In this document: one piece after another, positions 35,926 through 47,731 of the stretch
How positions within the stretch are numbered: position 1 is the first letter of the stretch
How the letters are laid out: each line of letters begins with the position of its first letter
NCBI RefSeq assembly: GCF_030445035.2
Contig: NC_080677.1
Span: 28,841,513-28,905,512 of the forward strand
Source: Dasypus novemcinctus
Taxonomy: Eukaryota; Chordata; Mammalia; Cingulata; Dasypodidae
Length of the DNA stretch: 64,000 nucleotides
Direction: 5' to 3'
Notes under the pieces: model-generated
The model's input: the letters and a program-made list of their open reading frames with translations, nothing else
What the model was told of the DNA's origin: nothing
Database searches by the model: none
Position numbers and translations under genes: made by a program

Positions 35926-36715
35926 GGAAGTGGACTCAACCCAGTGGTTAGGGCGTCTGTCTACCACATGGGAGGTCCGAGGTTCAAGCCCCGGGCCTCC
36001 TTGACCTGTGTGGAGCTGGCCCATGTGCAGTGCTGATGTGCGCAAGGAGTGCGGTGCCACGCAGGGGTGTCCCTTGCGCAGGGGAGCTCCACGTGCAAGG
36101 AGTGCACCCCGTAGGAGAGCTGCCCAGCGCAAAAGAAAGCGCAGCCTGCCCAGGAATGGCGCCGCACACATGGAGAGCTGACGCAACAAGATGATGCAGC
36201 CAAAAGAAACATGGACTCCCGTGCCACTGACAACAGAAGGGGACAAAGAAGAACATGCAGGGAAAACGGACTTGGCCCAGTGGTTAGGGCGTCCGTCTAC
36301 TACATGGGAGGTCCGCGGTTCAAACCCCGGGCCTCCTTGATCCGTGTGGAGCTGGCCCATGCGCAGTGCTGATGCGCGCAAGGATTGCCCTGCCACGCAG
36401 GGGTGTCCCCCGCGTAGGGGAGCCCCACGCGCAAGGAGTGCGCCCCGTAAGGAGAGCCGCCCAGCGTGAAAGAAAGTGCAGCCTGCCCAGGAATGGCACC
36501 GCCCACACTTCCCGTGCCGCTGACAACAGAAGCGGACAAAGAAACAAGACGCAGCAAATAGACACAGAGAACAGACAACCGGGGGCGGGGGGGAATTGAA
36601 TAAATAAATCTTAAAAAAAAAAAAAGAACATGCAGCAAATAGACACAGAGAACAGACAACTGGGGCAGGGGCAGGGGAGGGGAGAGAAATAAATAAAATA
36701 AATCTTAAAAAAAAA
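35926..36715 (+). mobile_element. DAS-type SINE inside the RBM12 retrocopy (outer)
   Basis: Its first 335 bp lie before, and its last 80 bp after, a second SINE. Perfect 13-bp target duplications ATACAATGTGGAG at 35913-35925 and 36716-36728 fix the outer boundaries. The duplication spans the junction between RBM12 sequence (…TACAATG) and a family A copy (TGGAG…), so this SINE arrived after family A. Confidence 0.95.
36261..36623 (+). mobile_element. DAS-type SINE nested in another SINE (inner)
   Basis: Starts GGAAAACGGACTTGGCCCAG and ends in poly-A. Target duplications AAGAACATGCAG at 36249-36260 and 36624-36635 interrupt the outer SINE. It is close to the GC-rich, CpG-containing consensus of the window's SINEs. 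A segment of the body after GCACCGCCCACAC is missing. Confidence 0.95.
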
Positions 36716-36723
36716 ATACAATG

Positions 36724-37120
36724 TGGAGACAGTGGCCATGGGAGTTGCTGAAGGCAGGGAGAGGGAAAAGGAGGTGTGATATTAGGGCATCTTCAGGACT
36801 TGGAGCTGTTCTCAGTGATATTACAGGAACAGCTGCAGTATATTATATATCCTGCCTTAACCTACTGAATGGACTGTGAGAGAGTATATACTACAACATA
36901 AACTATAATCCACGGTGTGTAGCAATGCTCCAAAATGTACTCATCAAATGCAATGAATGTACCACACTAATGAAAGAAGTTGATGTGGGAGGAGTAGGGG
37001 ATGTGGGGAGTGGGGTATATGGGATCCTCTTATATTATTTAATGTATATTATTTAATTTTGTGTGATCTATGTATCTTTAAAAAAAAGATAATAAAAAAA
37101 TGAAAAAAAAAAAAACCTGG
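36724..37120 (+). repeat. Family A repeat, copy 4 (3' end, sense)
   Basis: Matches the reverse complement of the first 400 bp of copies 1 and 2: GTGGCCATGG, then CTTCAGGACTTGGAGCTGTT, then GCTCCAAAATGTACTCATCA and TGATGTGGGAGGAGTAGGGG, ending in an A-rich tail. It interrupts RBM12 sequence, which resumes with AAAAGGTATGCCAACAGG. It proves that the family is retroposed with its A-tail at this end. Confidence 0.85.
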
Positions 37121-38104
37121 AAAAGGTATGCCAACAGGCGAAGCTACTACAGTAGCCTTTGAATCTCAGGATTAATTGACTTAAATGGCAAGCCTGTAGG
37201 CTCAAGGAATGTAAAACTTGTATTAGAGTAGCTTTTCACATCAATTATTTGTGTTGTGGTATACCTTCAGAGTGCATCCAGATTGTTTTCCTAGTATTTC
37301 CAGATTAGAACCTGTGAATTGTTTCAATTGCAGATAGATTGGTTTCCATAGTTTAGAGCATTAGTTGACTATTTACAGAAGATTCACTACCAGGATAAAC
37401 ATTGCTGTATGTTACAGTAGCGCCGTCTGGAGAGAACACAAAAATAATTTTGGCATACCATTAGAAAAAAAAATTGTAAAATTCGAATGGCCACATAAAA
37501 CTTATCAAAGAGTCTAGATTGGTTTTGTTTTATACCATATGGGATAAAGAAAATAGAAATGTCAATATCACTCATTAAGGTGCTTTAATGAGAAGTTGAC
37601 TAATACTGGAATTTAGTTTAAGCTGGGAAGATTTCTTTGTTATGGAGTCAAAGTTTTGTCTGAAGTCCTTGCTTTCTTTTAAAATTCAATAAAATTTCTG
37701 TATACAGATTCATTGTATGGGCCTTTATTGCTACTTGAGGGTTCTTGCTGTTATAGACAGTCCTGCTTCTGAAGTTACTGCTTTGTTTGCCTAATTGACT
37801 CATTTGTAAATGAGCAGAAATGGTTTTTTGTTTGTTTGTTTTTATTATAAAACTCCACACATGGTTTGTGCTATAACCTTAAACTTTGATTTCTGATGTC
37901 ACACAACTATGTGGAATAAGACTTTGGCCACAAAAATAAACTATGGAGTCCTAAAAAAAAGGACTTATAGGATACATGAAAAAATTGGAATATAGACTGT
38001 AAGCTATGTTTGAATTATTTCAATACTTTGAAATTTGTTAAGAGCTTGCTTTATGGACCAGCAGATGGCCAATTTTACAAGTATTTTGTGTGCATTTAAC
38101 ACAC

Positions 38105-38335
38105 TGTGGGGAGCGGATGTGGCTCCAGGGGTTGGGTGCCTACTTCCCACATGGGAGGTCCCAGGTTTGGTTCCTGACACCTCCTAAAAACAAGAAAACA
38201 AACAACAACCAACCAAACAAACAAAAAAACCCAACTCAGGAGAGCCAGGGTAGCTCAGTGGTTGAGTCCCGGCTTCCCGTGTACGAGGTCCCACGTTCAG
38301 TCCCTGGTGCCACAAAATAAATGAAATAAAATGAA
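38105..38335 (+). mobile_element. Dimeric tRNA-type SINE, sense
   Basis: First unit GGGGAGCGGATGTGGCTCCA through a CCCAGGTTTGG B box; an A/C-rich linker (AAACAAACAACAACCAACC); second unit AGAGCCAGGGTAGCTCAGTG through CCCACGTTCAGTCCC; then an AT-rich tail (AAATAAATGAAATAAAATG). This is the clearest sense-strand copy of the dimer. Confidence 0.85.
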
Positions 38336-38339
38336 ACAA

Positions 38340-38760
38340 AACTTTGTATTCTGTTGCTGTTGGGTGCAGTGTTTTATACATATCAATTAAGACAACCCTA
38401 TTAATCATTTTGTTCAGAGCTTCCATATTCTTTTGTTTTTTCGTTCTTCAGTTACTCTGAGTTTATTAAAGTCTCCCACTATGACTATATAGGTTTATCT
38501 GTTAATCTTTTTAGTTTTATCAGTTTTTGCTTTATATATTTTGAATGTGTGTTATTAGATGCATACAAATTGAAATTTTTATATCGTCCTGTAGAATTGA
38601 CCATTACACCATTATGAAATGTTCCTCTACTTCTAATAATACTTTTTTATGAATTCTACTCTAATTTTAATATACCTATGCCTGCTCTCTTCTGATTAGT
38701 GTATACTTAGTATATCTTTTCTTACCCTTTTTGTTTTTGTTTTTCTAATTTTATTTTCCA
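38340..38760 (-). mobile_element. L1 ORF2 fragment, antisense
   Basis: CTCCCACTATGACTATATAG and ATTGACCATTACACCATTAT are antisense matches to the 5' part of L1 ORF2. 5' and 3' ends are missing. Positions 38761-38935 are AT-rich and probably a continuation. Confidence 0.6.
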
Positions 38761-38935
38761 TATGACATACAAAACAATGTATTTGTAGAATATAAAAACA
38801 TTTTTCTTGTAGAAAACCCCTTCTTGTTTTGGGTTTTGAATGAATCAATTTATATCCATTTATAAATATTCTAAATATTTAGAATAAATATTAATGATAG
38901 CTCAACTTTAATAGGCAAAATTTAAAATATATATA

Positions 38936-39125
38936 TTTTTTTAGGTACCAGGACCAGGGATTGAACCTGGGACCTTGTATATGGAAAGCCAGCACTCAAC
39001 CACTGCACGACATCTGCCCCCCCCCAAGTTGGTTTTTTTTGTGTTTTGTTTTTAGGAGGTCCCAGGGATCAAACCTGGGACCTCATATGTGGGAAGCAGG
39101 TACTCAATTGCATGAGCTTCATCTA
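38936..39125 (-). mobile_element. Dimeric tRNA-type SINE, antisense
   Basis: GATTGAACCTGGGACCTTGT marks the first unit, a C-run and GTTTTGTTTTTAGGAGG the linker, and GATCAAACCTGGGACCTCAT the second unit. It is the same design as at 4128-4342. Confidence 0.8.
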
Positions 39126-39129
39126 CTCC

Positions 39130-39900
39130 CCTCTTAAATACATTGATGACTTAAAAGAGCATAAGTTTTCAAATGAAAATTCAGTGTTTCCTCAGCCCTT
39201 TTCTGATATCCCTTTCTGTTCATGACAGAGATGCTTCATTTGAACTAACATCTACAACAAAAATATGACAAAACCTGGCAGAAAATTTATTAAATGACTG
39301 TTTCAAAGGCAATGGAGAGAAAGCCAATGGAGAGAAAGGCTTAAATGCTGTGAACCTTGAGAGAAGGGAAGCAGTGAAATGTGGGGGATTCATTTCTGCC
39401 TAACGTTCAAAGTCAAAATGGAGAAGTTCGTGAAGCAGTAGTAAATGGCAGGGAATAACTATAGCTTTCTTAAGGTGTGCACATGCCTTATCTAGTTAAT
39501 GACAAGAATGAATTACAATTGAGTTTCTGTTCGTCCTTCCCTACTATCCAGCACAACCACAGCCAAGGGAATGGGCTTGGCAAGTAGTGGGAAGAGACAT
39601 CCTGTTGAGCTTGATTCTGATTTGGCACCGTGAAGACATGCTTGGTGTGGGGTAAGGGATAGGCCCCCGTGAATCCGTATGGGTAAGTCAAGACCCCATG
39701 GAGGAGATGGAATTAGTGGGCTTAGCAGCATAGGAAGAGGCAGCAGTAAAAGAGTGTAGGGATGGATAGAGGCTCCAGTTCTTCCATGGATAAGGGAAAA
39801 ACATTTTTAAAGGCTCTAACATTTTTTAAAAAATATCATTCATCAGGGAGTTCTCCCCTAAACTTATTCTCGATTAGATCCCCTTGTTTGACTTACTCAC
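39130..39900. other. Unassigned sequence
   Basis: No gene, SINE or LTR recognised. Frames of about 70 codons on the minus strand have no known match. Confidence 0.4.
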
Positions 39901-42548
39901 AATTTCCTCTATTGCTTCTTTTTTTTTTTTTTTTTTTAGTTAGAGAATTTGTGAGTTTACAAAACAATCATGCAAACCATGCAGGATTCCCATACTTTGC
40001 CCTTACACTCTTGCCTAGCATGTTATACTGTTGTGACACTTTGTTACAGATGATGAAAGAACATCATCATAATATTTCTGCTATAGTCCATAGCTTTTAC
40101 TTGGTGTATTTTACCCACAAACCATCCTAGACTACCCTGTTCAGCCATAATCACATGTATAAGTCGTCAGCAGTGTTAGTTATACTCACTATGCTGTGAT
40201 ACCATCAACTCTTATCTATTTCCACACAGCTACAATTAACCTTATTAAACATTCTACTTACTTCCAGCATTATCCCTTTCTCCACCCACATTGTATCTCC
40301 TAGTAACCTATACTCTAGATTTTAACTCTGAGTTTATTCTTCCTATTTAGTTCATATTAGTGAGACCATACAATATTTGGCCTTTTGTGTCTGGCTTAAC
40401 TCAACATAATGTCCTCAAGGTTCATCCATGTTGTCATATGTATCCCAACTTCATTTCTTCTTAACAGCTGGATAGTATTCCATCATATGTATATATCATG
40501 TTTTTTTTAATCCATTCATTGGTTGATGGACACTTGGGTTGTTTCCATCTTTTGGCAACTGTGAATAATGCCACTGTGAACATCAGTGTACAAATGTCTG
40601 TTTGTGATCTTACTTTCAGTTCTTCTGAATATATTCCTAGTAGCAAGATTGCCAGATCATATGGCAAATCTATAGTTAGCTTCCCGAAGAACTGAAAAAC
40701 TGTCTTCCACAGATGCTGCACCATTTTACATTCCCACCAGCAATGAATAAGTGTTCCTATTTCTCTGCATCCTCTCCAGCCCTTGTTATTTTCTGTTGTT
40801 GTTGTTGTTGTTGTTTTAAATCGTCATTCTGTATGGCATGAAAAGATATCTCATTGTAGTTTTGATCTGCATTTCCCTGATAACTAGTGATGTTGAACAT
40901 CTTTTCATGTGCTTTTTGGCCATTTGTATATTCTCTTTGGAAAAATGTCTATTCACGTCTTTTGCCTATTTTTAAAATTTGGTTGCTTGTCTTTTTATCA
41001 TTGAGTTGTATGATCTCTTTATTTAACATGGAAATCAAACCCTTATCGGCTATGTGGTTTCTGAAAATTTTCTTCCATTGAGTATGCTGCATTTTCAACT
41101 TCTTAAAGAGTCATTTAAAGCACAAAAGTGTTTACTTTGAGGAGGTTCCATTTATCTATTTTTTCTTCATTGCTCATGCTTTGGGTGTAAGGATTAAGAA
41201 ACCAGCACCTACCACAAGATGTTGAAGATGTTTCCCTACATTTTCTTCCAGGAGTTTTATGGTCCTAACTTTTATATTTAGGTCCTTGATCCATCTTGAG
41301 TTAATTTTTGTATAATGTGTGAGATAGGAGTCCTCTTCTTTTCTTTTGGCTTTGGATATCCAGTTCTCCCAGCACCATTTGTTGAAAAGACTGTTTTCTT
41401 ACCCAGCTAGGTGAGCCTGTTATTTATCATTCTTGCGTAATTGCTCTATCTAGAACTTCTAGCACAATATTTGAATAGCAGTGGTGGTAGCATCCTTGTC
41501 TTGTTCCTGATCTCAGCTGGAAAGCTGTCAGTCGTTCACTGTTAAGTACAATGTTAGCTGTAGGTTTTTTATATATGCATTTTATGATGTTGAGTAAGTT
41601 TCCCGCTATTCCTGTCTTTCAATGTTTATATCAAGAAAGGATGCTGTATTGTTTATTACTGTGATGTATTAAACTGATTGATTTTCTTGTGTTGAACCAC
41701 CCTGGGATAAAACGCACTTGATTGTGGTGTATAATTCTTTTAATGTGCTTTTGGATTTGGTTACCAAGTCTTTCATTGAGGACTTTTGCATCTATGTTCA
41801 TTAGTGAGGCTGGTCAGTAATTTTCTTTCTTTTTTTGTTGTATCTCTATCTGGCTTTGGTATTAGAGTGAAGTTGGCTTCATAGAATGATTTTTAGTTGC
41901 ATTCACTCCTGTTCAGTATTTTGGGAGAGTTTGAGCAAGATTGATATTGGATTGTCTTTGGTAAAATTCACCTGTGAAGCCATTTGATTCTGGGCTTTTC
42001 ATTTTTGGGAGGTTTTTGATTGTTTCAATCTCTTGTGATTGGTTTGTTGAGATCTTCTGTTTCTTCTAGGGTCAGCATGGGTTGTTCATGTGTTTCTAGG
42101 AATTTTTCCATTTTGTCTGTGTTGTCTAGTTTGTTGGTGTGCAGTTGTTCGTAGTATCCTCTGTGTTCTCTTTTATTTCTTCAGGGTCAGTGGTAATGTC
42201 CCCCCTCATATTTCTGATTTTATTTATTTATGTCTTCTCTTTTTTCTTTATTAGTCAACTAAGGGTTTGACAATTTTGTTGATGTTCTCAAAGAACCAAC
42301 TTTCAGTTTTGTTGATTCTAATTGTTTTTTGTTGGTGGTGTTGGTGTTCTCAATTTCATTTATTTCTGCTCTAATCTTTGTTATTTCTTTCCTTCTGCTT
42401 ACTTTGGGTAGCTTTCGGTTCTTTTTCTGGTTTCTACAGGAGTGCAGTTGGGTCTTTGATTTTGGTTCTTCTTTTTTTTTTTTTAATGTAAGCATTAAGG
42501 GCTATAAATTTCCCTCTCAGCATGACCTTTGCTGTATCCCACAGGTTT

Positions 42549-42634
42549 TTGTTTGTTTTAGGAGGTACCAGGGATCAAACCCAGGATCTTATATATGGGA
42601 AGCAGGAATTCAACCATTGGAGCTATATCTGCTC
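42549..42634 (-). mobile_element. Monomeric tRNA-type SINE in L1, antisense
   Basis: TAGGAGGTACCAGGGATCAA through GCTATATCTGCTCCCC is a single antisense tRNA-like unit. L1 words CCCACAGGTTTT and CCCATAGGTTTT on either side look like the target duplication. Confidence 0.75.
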
Positions 42635-42932
42635 CCCTACCCCATAGGTTTTGGATATTTTGTGTTCCCATTTTCATTTGTCTCAAGATATTTACTGGTT
42701 TTTCTTGCAATTTCTTCTTTGATCTGCAGATATTTGAGTATATTGTTTAATCTCCATATAGTTGTGAAGTTTCCCTTTTTCTTCCTGTTATTGATTTTCA
42801 GCTTTCTTCCATTATGATCAGAGAAGGTGCTTTGTATAATTTCAGTCTTTTTAAATTTATTAAGGTCTGTCTTGTGACCAACATGTGGCCTACGCTGGAG
42901 AAAGACCAGTGAACATGTAAGAAGAATGTATA

Positions 42933-43353
42933 GGGAAGCAGATGTGGCTCAACTGATAGAGCACCCATCTCCCATATGGAGGGTCCAAGGTTCAATCCCC
43001 AGGGCCTCCTGACCCATGTGGTGAGCTGGCCCATGTGCAGTGTTGCCGTGCGCAAGGAGTACTGTACCACGCAGGGGCATTCCTGCATAGGGATGCCCCA
43101 CGTGCAAGGAGCATGTCCCGCAAGGAGAGCCGCCCTGTGTGAAGAAAGCGCAGCCCACTCAGGAGGGGTGCCACACACAGAGAGAGCTGGCACAGCAAGA
43201 TGACACAACAAAAAAGAGACGCCGTTTCCCAGCGCCACTGGATAATGCAAATGGACACAGAGGAACACACAGTGAATGGACACAGAGAGCATACAACAGG
43301 GCGGGGGGGGGAAGGGAGAGAGAAAAAAGTAAAAAATAAATCTTTTAAAAAAA
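42933..43353 (+). mobile_element. DAS-type SINE inserted in antisense L1
   Basis: A full copy with G-rich stretch and A-rich tail. Flanks AGAAGAATGTATA (42920-42932) and AGAAGACTGTATA (43354-43366) form a 13-bp target duplication with one mismatch. Confidence 0.92.
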
Positions 43354-43513
43354 AGAAGACTGTATATCCTCCTGTTTTGGGGGTGTCATGTTCTATAAAT
43401 GTTTTTTAGGTCTAGTTCATTCATCATATTATTCAAGCTCTATGTTTCCTTATTTCTCCTCTTTCCAGATGTTCTAGCCAATGAGGAGAATGGTATATTA
43501 AAGTCTTTAGCCA

Positions 43514-43793
43514 TTTTTTAAAAAGATTTATTTATTTATTTCTCTCCCCTTCCCCTCCTCCCCGCCCCCACCGCCCCAGTTGTCTGTTCTCTGTGTCTGT
43601 TTGCTGCGTGTTCGTCTTTGTCTGCTTTTGTTGTTGTCAGCGGCATGTGAATCTGTGTTTCTTTTTGTTGCATCATCTTGTTGTGTCAGCTCTCTGTGTG
43701 CGAGATGCCATTCCTGGGCAGGCTGAACTTTCTTTCGTGCTGGGTGGCTCTCCTTAAGGGGTGCACTCCTTGCACGTGGGGCTCCCCTATGCA
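43514..43793 (-). mobile_element. Truncated DAS-type SINE, antisense
   Basis: Starts with antisense tail TTTAAAAAGATTTATTTATT and breaks off at GGGGCTCCCCTATGC in the GC-rich body, so the tRNA-like head is missing. A 5' truncation or later deletion explains it. Confidence 0.85.
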
Positions 43794-46065
43794 GACATCT
43801 GTTTCTCCCTGCAGTTTTACCAGTTTTGCCTCATGTATTTTGGGTCACCCAGGTTAGGTGCATAAATATTTATTATTGTTATATCTTCTTGGTGAATTGC
43901 CCCTTTTATTAATAAATAATGACCTTTTTCATCTCTTAAAACAGGTTTGTGTTTAAAATCTGTTTTGTCTCTCATTAGTATCACTACTCCAGATCTTTTT
44001 TGGTTACTACTTGTGTGGAATGTCTTTTCCAACCTCTCACTTTCAGCCTGACTGTGGCCTTGCATCTAAGGTGAATCTCTTGTAGATAGCATATAGATGA
44101 CTCATTTTTTATCCATTCTATCAGTCAGTGTCTTTTGATTGGGGAGTTCACTCCATTAACATTCAGTGGTATTACCATAAAGACATTACTTACTTCATCC
44201 ATTTTATCCTTTGACTTTCCATTGTCATATCATACTATTGTCTGTCTTTTTACCCTTTTAGTTACCCTTACCTATAATCTTCATTTCTACATTCTTCTCC
44301 ATGCCTCTCACCCTTGTCTTTTCCTTTCAGGCTGTAGTACTCCCTTTTGTATCTCTTGTAAAACTGGTCTCTTGGTGATAAACTCTCAGTTTTTGTTAGT
44401 CTATGAAGATTTAAAAGTCACCCTCATTTTTGAAGGACAGTTTTGCTGGATAAAGAATTCTTGGCTGACAGTTTTTTTCTTTCAGTACCTTAAATATATG
44501 ATACCACCACCTTCTCACCTCCATGGTTTCTGACGAGAGGTCAGCACTTAGTCTTATTGATCATTGCTTTTATGTGATGCATCGCTTTTCTCTTGCTGCT
44601 TTCAGAATCCTCTTTATCTCTGGCATTTGACATTCTCATTAGTAGGTGTCTCAGGGTAGTTCTGTTTGGATTTATTCTTTTGGCATGCATTATCCTTCTT
44701 GGATACTGATATTTATGTCTTTCATAAGGGTTGAGAAATTTTCAGTCATTATCACCTCAAATATTCCTTCTGCCCCTTTTCCATTCTCTTTTCCTTCTGG
44801 AACACCTGTAATATGTTTTTGTGTGTTTTGTGCTGTCATTCAGTTCTCCGAGACCCTGTTCCATTTTTTCCATTCTTTTCTCTTTCTGTTCTTCTGTCTT
44901 TTTAAGTTCAGATGCTCTGTCTTCTAATTCATTTATTCTGTCTCAGCTAGTTCAAGGCTGTTATTATAATTCTCTTATACAAGAGTTTTTAACCATTTTT
45001 GTTTCATGGACTCCTTACTAAGTCCAAGCTATATTGTGTGTTATTTAATAAATCACACCCATACCAACATGTCCCCACAAGAATAATGTTTTTTTGAATT
45101 TCATTTCAAGCTCATGGACCCATGGTTAAGAACTCCTTGCTCTAATGTATTTTTAATCTCATCCACTGTGTCTTTCATTCCCATAAGCGTTGCTCTTTTT
45201 GTTGCAAGCTTTCAAGTTGCTCTTTATGCTTACTCAGTGTCATTTTAATATCTTTTATCTCTTTAGCCATATTTTCCTTCAACTCCTTGAAATGATTTAG
45301 GATACCTTTGTGAATATAATTGTTTTAAATTTAAATTGTCTTAAATCTTGTGTCTCATCCTGATTTTTATTCCTTTGGCTGGGTCATGTATTCTTGTAAT
45401 TAATGGCTTTTAATTTTTTTTCTGATTTCTAGGCATAATTATGTTGGTGATTTTACCCTGTTGGTCAATTCCTCTCTCTTGCATAGTAGTTTGTTTTTCA
45501 TAGTTCTTCTTTGAATTTTGGCTCAACTTTTTCGAAAACTTTATGATTGCCCTGTTAAAGTTATCAAAACAGGGCCAGGACCCACTACAGGAGCCAGACC
45601 AGGTCCACAGGGGCTTAGGAATAGGGACTAAAGTACAAGCCTTTTCTTCCTTCCCTTTCTTGGCCTGCCAGCAGATGGAGCTCTTCAACAAACCTTTACA
45701 CAGAAGGGGATCTTTCAACTACCACTGGTGGAGGGACTGAGCCTGTGATTTAAAGCAGGACCTTGTTCATAAAACTCCCTGAAGTGAAACCACATATAGC
45801 CCTTTGCCATACCCTCTCTCTTCCCAAGGAAGAATACATCCCTTATGCTCTCAGTTGACTGCTGAGTGTGGCCGGTTTCTTGGAGGCTATTATCTAGCAG
45901 ATGAGGGGTGGGCATCTTTCCCAGCCATGGGCATAACTCATGATTTTCCTTTGACTCTGTCTCCAATCTCTTCTGGATGCTGTGCATGGCATTCTCCTAG
46001 TCTGCATTTTGTTTTTTGTGGGTTTTTTAAAGATATGTCTCCTTTATTTATTTTTTGTATTTCTT

Positions 46066-47430
46066 TTTTTTTCTTATTTATTTATTTTTAATGTTACATT
46101 AATAAAATATGAAGTCCCCATTTACCCCCCACCCCCCTTACCCCACTCCTCCCACATCAACAACCTCTTTCATTATCGTGACACATTCATTGCATTTGGT
46201 GAATACATTTTGGAGCACTGCTGCACCACATGGATAGTGGTTTACATTGTAGCTCACACTCTCCCCCAGTTCACCCAGTGGACCATGGCAGGACATGCAA
46301 TGTCCAGCATCTGTCCCTGCAGTACTACCCAGGACAACTCCAAGTCCTGAAAATGCCCCCATATCATATCTCTTCTTCCCTCTCCTTACCCTCAGCAGCT
46401 ACCATGGCCACTTTCTCCACATCAGTGCTATAATTTCTTCCATTACTAATCACAATAGTTCCATGGTAGAATATCAGTAAGTCCCCTCTAATCCATACTC
46501 TATTCCTCCAGCCTGTGGACCCTGGGATGGTTATGTCCACTCCCCCTTTATATCAAGAGGGGATTTAGATTCCACATGGATGATGGATTAATTCTCCTGC
46601 TTGCAGTTGTAGGCATTCTTGGCTTCCTGGTGTGGTGGTTGACCTTCACTTCCCTGTTTGCTGACTAGGGTAAGTCCAATAAGCCAGATGGTTGGAGTTG
46701 CAAGTCTGTTGAGGCTCAGGGCCTAGCTGTTGTGAACAGTCCAGAGATTCAGGTCTCCTCAGTATATACCAACCCCAGAGCCAACCACAGGTCTGGTAAA
46801 AGTAACAGAAGAGGCATGCGTAGAAAGGTCATATCTGAGTCCAACTCCATCACACTCAGGAACATAAACTCAAAAGAAGGGCCAACTGACATGGCACAAA
46901 CTCCAGAGCCATCTGCCATGACCATAGAACTTGTGGGTCTCTGTAGCCCTCAGGAGAACCAGTACCTGGGCTTATATCTACTTTGGCTGTCTCTTAGACC
47001 CTACTGAGGCATGCATAAGCAATACCCCTCTGATGACCTCCCGACTCTTTTGGAGACTCATAGCCATATAAACTCATTTGTCCTTTCCATTTCCTCCTTT
47101 TATCCAAAGTCATACAGCAGTTTTTAACTCCTGATATTACATGTAGGCTGAGATATTCTGCTGGTCTGAGTTGACCTTTTTATTTAAGGTCTTTTTTCAG
47201 TAGCATCACCAGCTGGTGCTTGGTAGTAATCCCTCAGCACCAGGGAGGCTCATCCCTGGGAATCATGTCCCATGCTGGTGGGGAGGTAATGCATTTACAT
47301 GCTGAGTTTGGCTTAGAGAGTGGCCACATTTGAGCAATGTGGAGGCTCTCAGGAGGTAATGCTTAGGCACTCTGCAGCTCTAGGCCTAGTTTATATTTCA
47401 GGCGTACAGGCACATAATTATAGCCATCAG
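46066..47430 (-). repeat. Family A repeat, copy 2
   Basis: Aligns with copy 1 over its length. Landmarks: ATGTTACATTAATAAAATAT at the left, GCAGTACTACCCAGGACAAC, GACCATAGAACTTGTGGGTC, and GGGAATCATGTCCCATGCTG near the right. It seems to sit in the 5' UTR of the antisense L1 and so is younger than that L1. Minus-strand open frames are broken by stops. Confidence 0.75.
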
Positions 47431-47731
47431 GTCTATGTTTTGTAAGAATGCTGTGCCCTGCCTGAACTACTCTGATGCCATCTTCCTGGAACTCCCCCTT
47501 TTTGTTTATTAAATGCTGTCGTTTTATTTAATCTGTGTTTCTTTAAGCAGTATGTAGTATTTTCCAATTGAGTTATCAGCCTGCCAATCTTTGTTTTATA
47601 GTTGGAATACTTAATCCATTTATATTTCATTTAATTACTGATATTCTTGGGTTGAATTTATTTTCTACCTATCTTGTTTTGCTTGACCCACCTGTTTATT
47701 TTTGTTTTTTTGTTTTGCCTTCTTTTGGAAC

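Larger units (their letters stand above)
33232..37956 (+). pseudogene. RBM12: Processed pseudogene of RNA-binding protein RBM12
   Basis: An intronless copy of RBM12, a nuclear protein with several RNA-recognition motifs. The original ATG is at 33478, giving AVALRLQGLPVVAGTMDI (RRM1), but a TGA follows at 33561. Then come the proline-rich region (PPVLPIPPVPSVPPMTPLPP, 34096-34150), later RRM remnants (VHVLVD-like near 35127, VTLEDMGEI near 35258), the glycine/proline repeat region (PGLGLDVPGFGSGS) and the last RRM (TVIKVQNMAFTVSVEEVLDF). The end resumes after insertions at 37121 and closes with VKLVLE and TAG at 37229-37231. A spliced 5' UTR, 3' UTR with AATAAA near 37935 and a short poly-A near 37953 mark it as a retrocopy. 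Many frameshifts and deletions disable it. Confidence 0.93.
39919..47490 (-). mobile_element. Near full-length L1, antisense, with nested insertions
   Basis: A run of T at 39919-39937 is the antisense poly-A tail. Going right come the 3' UTR, the ORF2 C-terminus (minus frame 40461-40724 with LPYDLAILLLGIY), mid-ORF2 (RKEITKIRAEINEIENT at 42259-42495), the endonuclease region (INIYAPN at 43817-44065), ORF1-type sequence to about 45500, and a 5' UTR whose edge GATGGCATCAGAGTAG reads on the minus strand near 47484-47469. Three SINEs and a family A copy are inserted. Frameshifts and stops break both ORFs, so it cannot move by itself. Confidence 0.8.

Noticed and set aside
35012-36036. Three + strand frames resembling an RNA-binding protein
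   Set aside because: They are pieces of one frameshifted RBM12 retrocopy, not exons: no splice sites between them and stop codons within the original frame.
40461-44065. Reverse-transcriptase and endonuclease-like minus-strand frames as a host gene
   Set aside because: Short, broken matches to L1 ORF2 in the order expected for one antisense L1.
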